The notes under the pieces were generated by a model, which saw nothing but the letters and a program-made list of their open reading frames with translations, was not told the DNA's origin and did no database searches. DNA of 29,629 nucleotides from a virus. The stretch covers positions 1 through 29,629 of the IMG/VR virus record IMGVR_UViG_3300026094_000025; one strand, written 5' to 3'. Shown in pieces: positions 26,295 to 29,629 of the stretch (position 1 is the first letter of the stretch; each line of letters starts with the position of its first letter). Made by a program: the position numbers and the translations under genes.

Positions 26295-27259
26295 TACCAA
26301 AATCCTCGTTTAATAAGTTTGCCCGATGCAAAATCACGCAGACTAAAGTCTTCACTAACTTGTTTTCTGCTTTGAATTGGCAATAGTGTCAATGATATCG
26401 TCAACTCAGTAGGAACATATGTTGGCCGTTGGGTTGTGCTTGATATTCTATTTCGAGAAACAAAATCTGAAATTTCGCTAGGATTTGTTGATAGGGTTTC
26501 AGCAGGAGCACCCGGCAACAATGCTGATGACGCCAGACGGGCTGCTGTTCCGTCAAACTGCCCAAGAAAACTAGCAGCGGTCTTTGCCCAAAAACTAGTG
26601 TCTTGAAGTGGGTCGCTGCTCTGCGGTTGATTAAAACTGCTTGGTGCAGCGGCACGGATATAATCTACATCGCTAGGCAAGTTATAGTTAAACTGTGAGA
26701 GAGCACAAGGATGCAAGTTGTATTGATAATCACCCAAGCCATCCAAATACAATAATGGTGGTGGCGTGCCTCTTTGGTCGTCTTGGCCATAAAACATTTT
26801 AGTGGCAGAGCGGAAAAAATGTATCACAGCCAAGATATAATCTGCTTCTTCTGAAGTTTGAGCTGTAAATGTTGCTTGCATTAATATTTCACCGGGATAA
26901 CTGTTTTGATAGAAGTATCCTCGGTAATTGGAATGCGTCAAATCTTCGTTGTTGTAGTTGGCGTAATACACCGTATCAATCTGCGGCGTATAAGGAAATA
27001 TAACACCATTGGTGGATTGCAGTGGTGCCAGAATACCCGGATCTGGTGCTTTATAAAGATAATTGGCAGATGGTGCAATTGACAATTTTACACGCCAATC
27101 AGCATCGGCGGGTGACCGGCCCGGACGTTGAGCTCTTGACCCTTGCGTCGGTTGGGGGGTACTGTTTGCCGGACCCGGCCCAACTGGAGCCGGGGGAGGC
27201 GTTTGTTCCCCTGCTCCGCTAGGGAATGCTGGGTTAGATGGTGATATTATTGATGCCAT
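26294..27259 (-). CDS. gp48: Baseplate tail-tube cap protein gp48
   Basis: 321 residues. Residues 1-50 are Pro/Gly/Gln-rich and probably disordered. The conserved part starts DWRVKLSIAPSANYLYKAPD (54-73), then GVIFPYTPQIDTVYYANYN, DLTHSNYRGY, ILAVIHFFRSATKMFYGQDD and NYNLPSDVDYIRA, and ends FASGKLIKRGFW. I recognise this as the tail-tube cap protein called gp48 in marine T4-like phages; gp48 and gp54 are related tube-like proteins, so gp54 is the alternative. In T4, gp54 and gp48 sit on the hub and start tube polymerisation. It is the first gene of the leftward tail block, preceded by TATAAATA six bases before its ATG and by no ribosome site. Its stop overlaps the gp53 start. Confidence 0.8.
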   Translation of the reverse strand: MASIISPSNPAFPSGAGEQTPPPAPVGPGPANSTPQPTQGSRAQRPGRSPADADWRVKLSIAPSANYLYKAPDPGILAPLQSTNGVIFPYTPQIDTVYYANYNNEDLTHSNYRGYFYQNSYPGEILMQATFTAQTSEEADYILAVIHFFRSATKMFYGQDDQRGTPPPLLYLDGLGDYQYNLHPCALSQFNYNLPSDVDYIRAAAPSSFNQPQSSDPLQDTSFWAKTAASFLGQFDGTAARLASSALLPGAPAETLSTNPSEISDFVSRNRISSTTQRPTYVPTELTISLTLLPIQSRKQVSEDFSLRDFASGKLIKRGFW

Positions 27260-27265
27260 ATAGCA

Positions 27266-27273
27266 TATTTATA
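27266..27273 (-). promoter_or_regulatory. Late promoter TATAAATA driving the tail gene block
   Basis: Perfect match to the T4 late -10 element on the minus strand, in the divergent gap before gp48. Six bases (TGCTAT) separate it from the gp48 ATG at 27259, so the expected transcript starts within a base or two of the start codon. It would be read by host polymerase carrying gp55, which is encoded immediately on the other side. One base separates it from the -35 box of the opposite promoter. Confidence 0.8.
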
Positions 27274-27274
27274 C

Positions 27275-27303
27275 TTGACAAAAACACCCAACATAAGTAC
27301 AAT
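27275..27303 (+). promoter_or_regulatory. Sigma70-type early promoter of gp55
   Basis: TTGACA (27275-27280), 17-base spacer, TACAAT (27298-27303): a perfect -35 and a one-mismatch -10 at ideal spacing, 32 bases before the gp55 ATG. Host housekeeping polymerase would start near 27310, leaving a leader with AAGGAG. It likely drives gp55, gp47 and gp46 together. Confidence 0.78.
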
Positions 27304-27316
27304 ACACAATTGACCC

Positions 27317-27322
27317 AAGGAG
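27317..27322 (+). promoter_or_regulatory. Ribosome binding site of gp55
   Basis: AAGGAG, 12 bases before the ATG at 27335; a strong core but slightly long spacing. It supports this start. Confidence 0.65.
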
Positions 27323-27334
27323 TAAAACGAGTTT

Positions 27335-28264
27335 ATGGCAGACCAAAAGCCAAAAAAGAAAGTCAATTACCTTAATAATAGAGATATTTTAAAAGAGATA
27401 CACAAGAGCAAAAATACTTATTGTTCATACCGAGATCGAGAAACTGACCATCAGTTTGATATTATTTTGCCTGCTGTTGAAAAAATAAACTTACGCACAG
27501 TGGCACAAGCTCGAAGAAATCGTGCAGCACGGCTAACAAAAGAAACCGGCGTCAAACACGATGAAAAGAAAATATCAAATACCGAGCTAGTATTCCGAGT
27601 GACCACTTGGGATCATATTCCCATGGTGCCAAAGAAAAAAGCAAAGAACTCACGCTCACCTATCCCAAAAAAGCGTAAGCTTGAGGACATTATGGACTTT
27701 GATGATGAGTTTGACAATGATGTGGATGTAGAAGAAATTGATCCAACCAATGACCCAGATGTGGAAATGGTGCGTATGAAGATGAATTTTCCTCCATTCT
27801 TTCATTACCGTATTGATGAAAACCGGCAGCCATATCTGGTGGGCAAAAGCCATTGGAAGGGTGATTTAAAAACCGGATATTTTTCTAAAGACCACGGCAC
27901 AATGACTCACAAATTGGCAACAATGTTTCTTAAATTATGTGAGCGATACGCAACTCGCTTTAACTGGAGAGGGTATAGCTACAACGAAGAAATGCGTGGT
28001 CAAGCCTTGCTGCAGTTAAGTCAAGTGGGATTACAGTTTGATGAATCAAAGAGTCAGAATCCGTTTGCGTATTACACAGCTACCATAACGAATTCTTTTA
28101 CTCGTGTGTTGAATACAGAGAAAAAGAACCAAAGCATTCGTGATGATATTTTGGAAATGAATGGATTGGATCCATCTTGGACACGCCAGTTTTCAAATAC
28201 TTCAGAAGCCCAACTATTAGATGGTACTGCTGCATATCGTAGTACTACTGGCAAAAAATCATAA
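27335..28264 (+). CDS. gp55: Late-transcription sigma factor gp55
   Basis: 309 residues; T4 gp55 is 185. The conserved C-terminal part (about 200-270) holds the minimal sigma region-2-like core: KLCERYATRFNWRGYSYNEE, MRGQALLQLSQVGLQFDESK, SQNPFAYYTATITNSF and TRVLNTEKKNQSIRDDIL, close to the gp55 of marine T4-like phages. gp55 replaces sigma70 on host polymerase and recognises late TATAAATA promoters, as found upstream of gp48. The N-terminal 150 residues are an extension: basic start, then a very acidic stretch (116-145) opening with LEDIMDFDDEFDND. In T4 the sliding-clamp contact is a hydrophobic-acidic tail at the C-terminus; here the C-terminus is polar (STTGKKS) and the acidic epitope is internal. 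It has its own sigma70-type promoter and is followed at 30 bases by gp47. Confidence 0.88.
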   Translation: MADQKPKKKVNYLNNRDILKEIHKSKNTYCSYRDRETDHQFDIILPAVEKINLRTVAQARRNRAARLTKETGVKHDEKKISNTELVFRVTTWDHIPMVPKKKAKNSRSPIPKKRKLEDIMDFDDEFDNDVDVEEIDPTNDPDVEMVRMKMNFPPFFHYRIDENRQPYLVGKSHWKGDLKTGYFSKDHGTMTHKLATMFLKLCERYATRFNWRGYSYNEEMRGQALLQLSQVGLQFDESKSQNPFAYYTATITNSFTRVLNTEKKNQSIRDDILEMNGLDPSWTRQFSNTSEAQLLDGTAAYRSTTGKKS

Positions 28265-28294
28265 TAAACAAGTTTACATTTTTTAACTAACTTT

Positions 28295-29311
28295 ATGTCA
28301 AATCTTTTTAAAAAGGCTGTGGTGTTTACAGATATTCACCTTGGCCAAAAATCAAATAGTTTTTTACACAACCAAGATTGTGAGCAGTTTGTTGATTGGA
28401 TGATTGCCCTCGCAAAAGAAGAAGGGTGTGAAACCTGTATTTTTGCAGGGGATTGGCATCACCATAGAAACTCAGTAAACTTACAGACGTTAAGCACTGG
28501 TATTCGTGCACTTGAAAAAATATCAAAAAACTTTGATCAAGTGTTTATGATTCCGGGTAACCATGATTTATACTACAAAGACAAACGTGATGTACATGGC
28601 ACAGAATGGGCTAAACATCTTCCTAATGTTCATGTTTTAAATGAATGGTACGAAAGCGGTGATTGTATTTTTGTTCCATGGCTAGTTGGCGATGAACACA
28701 AAAAGATTCGTGGTGCTGAAGCAAAGTATATGTTTGGCCATTTTGAATTACCACATTTTAAAATGAATGCTATGGTTGCGATGCCAGACCATGGTGATCT
28801 AAAACACGACCACTTCTCTGGTATTGAGCAAGTGTATTCAGGTCATTTTCATCTACGCCAGCAACAGAAGAACATTTATTATATTGGCAATGCTTTCCCT
28901 CATAACTTTTCTGACGCAAATGACAGCGAAAGAGGGTGTATGATTCTAGAATGGGGCGAAAAAGAAATGTTTCATGCTTGGCCAGACCAACCACTATATA
29001 ATACTTTTAATTTGTCACATTTAATTGATAATGCTGATGCGATTTTAAAACCAAAGATGCATGTACGAGTTCCTCTTGATATTGAAATATCATATGAAGA
29101 AGCAAATTATATCAAAGAAACATTTGTTGAAAAATATAAGTTGCGTGAACTTGCACTAATGTCGAGCAAGCAATCAGATATCGGTCACGACCATGCACCT
29201 GAACAAGTTCATTTTGAGAGCGTAGACCAGATTATTACTGACCAAATCACAAATATAAACTCAGAATTTTATGACCCAAACCTACTACTAGAAATTTACA
29301 GAGCCCTATAA
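28295..29311 (+). CDS. gp47: Recombination endonuclease subunit gp47 (SbcD/Mre11-like)
   Basis: 338 residues, matching T4 gp47 (339). All metallophosphoesterase motifs are present: D13-x-H15 (FTDIHLG), G52-D53 (FAGDWHHH), G88-NHD-91 (IPGNHDLYY), GHFE at 148-151 and SGHFH at 182-186, so the two-metal nuclease site is intact. With gp46 it forms the Mre11-Rad50-type complex that resects DNA ends for recombination-dependent replication and helps degrade host DNA (known for T4). It lies 14 bases before gp46, and the pair follows gp55 in one rightward operon. No good Shine-Dalgarno precedes the ATG (TTTTTTAACTAACTTT), so translation may depend on coupling. Confidence 0.95.
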   Translation: MSNLFKKAVVFTDIHLGQKSNSFLHNQDCEQFVDWMIALAKEEGCETCIFAGDWHHHRNSVNLQTLSTGIRALEKISKNFDQVFMIPGNHDLYYKDKRDVHGTEWAKHLPNVHVLNEWYESGDCIFVPWLVGDEHKKIRGAEAKYMFGHFELPHFKMNAMVAMPDHGDLKHDHFSGIEQVYSGHFHLRQQQKNIYYIGNAFPHNFSDANDSERGCMILEWGEKEMFHAWPDQPLYNTFNLSHLIDNADAILKPKMHVRVPLDIEISYEEANYIKETFVEKYKLRELALMSSKQSDIGHDHAPEQVHFESVDQIITDQITNINSEFYDPNLLLEIYRAL

Positions 29312-29325
29312 ACTAGTCAAATTAT

Positions 29326-29629
29326 ATGATTAAAATAAAAAATCTAACAGTAAAAAACTTTATGTCGGTAGGCAATACTACCCAAGCCGTCAACTTTGAT
29401 CGTGAAGATCTAACGCTAGTTCTTGGTGAAAACCTTGATTTAGGTGGTGATGGTAGTAGAAACGGTACCGGAAAAACTACTATAATCAATGCGTTATCCT
29501 ATGCACTGTATGGTCAAGCACTAACCAGTATCAAAAAAGACAATCTAGTCAATAAAACCAATAATAAAAATATGATGGTTAGTCTGGACTTTACTATTAG
29601 TGGAATAGACTACAGAGTAGAGCGTGGTC
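29326..29629 (+). CDS. gp46: Recombination endonuclease subunit gp46 (SbcC/Rad50-like), 5' part only
   Basis: Open from ATG at 29326 to the window edge: 101 residues of a protein that is about 560 in T4. It begins MIKIKNLTVKNFMSVG, matching the T4 gp46 start (..NIMSVG), so the start is secure. The Walker A motif is GSRNGTGKTT at 43-52, the ATP-binding loop of SMC/Rad50 ATPases, followed by INALSYALYGQ as in the family. The ATPase subunit opens and drives the gp47 nuclease. The coiled coil, zinc hook, signature motif and Walker B lie beyond the edge. The 14-base gap to gp47 has no ribosome site. Confidence 0.96.
   Translation, partial: MIKIKNLTVKNFMSVGNTTQAVNFDREDLTLVLGENLDLGGDGSRNGTGKTTIINALSYALYGQALTSIKKDNLVNKTNNKNMMVSLDFTISGIDYRVERG

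Noticed and set aside
26295-26300. TTG start two codons upstream for gp53
   Set aside because: The ATG at 26294 forms a TAATG overlap with the gp48 stop and is the normal kind of start.
1-29629. tRNA genes, CRISPR arrays, insertion sequences, integrase or attachment sites
   Set aside because: None seen on reading; genes are packed with gaps no longer than about 75 bases, leaving little room.

Overview
The window is a piece of the tail (baseplate) and late-regulation region of a T4-like contractile-tailed phage of the marine type (relatives of cyanophages and pelagic myophages). The basis is a run of recognisable T4 homologues, gp48, gp53, gp5, gp25 and gp6 on the minus strand and gp55, gp47 and gp46 on the plus strand. 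Marine features are a gp5 hub without lysozyme, a very large structural protein in the gp7 position, and fibre-like proteins with GQLWYDT-type repeats. The host cannot be told from this window. Genes are tightly packed; no stretch over about 75 bases lacks a gene, and I see no tRNA, CRISPR, transposon or integrase.

Plus strand, 27335 to the right edge: the late sigma factor gp55, then the Mre11/Rad50-type recombination nuclease gp47 and gp46 (cut by the window edge). A good sigma70-type promoter precedes gp55, so this looks like the early side.

Minus strand, 27259 down to 17095: the baseplate core in order gp48 (tube cap), gp53 (wedge), an 865-residue hub-like protein, gp5 (hub/spike), gp25 (wedge) and an enlarged gp6 (wedge). 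Then comes a single 4670-residue ORF (17093-3081), almost half of the window. It holds a cupredoxin-like segment without metal ligands, a seven-repeat FG-GAP (integrin-alpha-like) propeller split by inserted domains, three W..Y..GD.V chitin-binding-like modules and a C-terminal string of beta-sandwich repeats. It is followed by a 40-residue mini-gene, a 200-residue structural protein that repeats the mini-gene's sequence, a 455-residue fibre-like protein, and a fibre-like protein truncated by the left edge.

The control logic can be read in the 75-base divergent gap 27260-27334. A perfect T4 late promoter element (TATAAATA) points left into the tail genes and lies one base from the -35 box of the rightward early promoter of gp55. 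Because gp55 is the sigma factor for late promoters, its polymerase would be expected to occupy the same DNA as its own early promoter: a compact early-to-late switch with built-in feedback (inference). Two other late-type elements (CATAAATA) precede gp6 and the 455-residue gene. The gp48 and gp6 elements sit so close to the start codons that their transcripts would be leaderless or nearly so.
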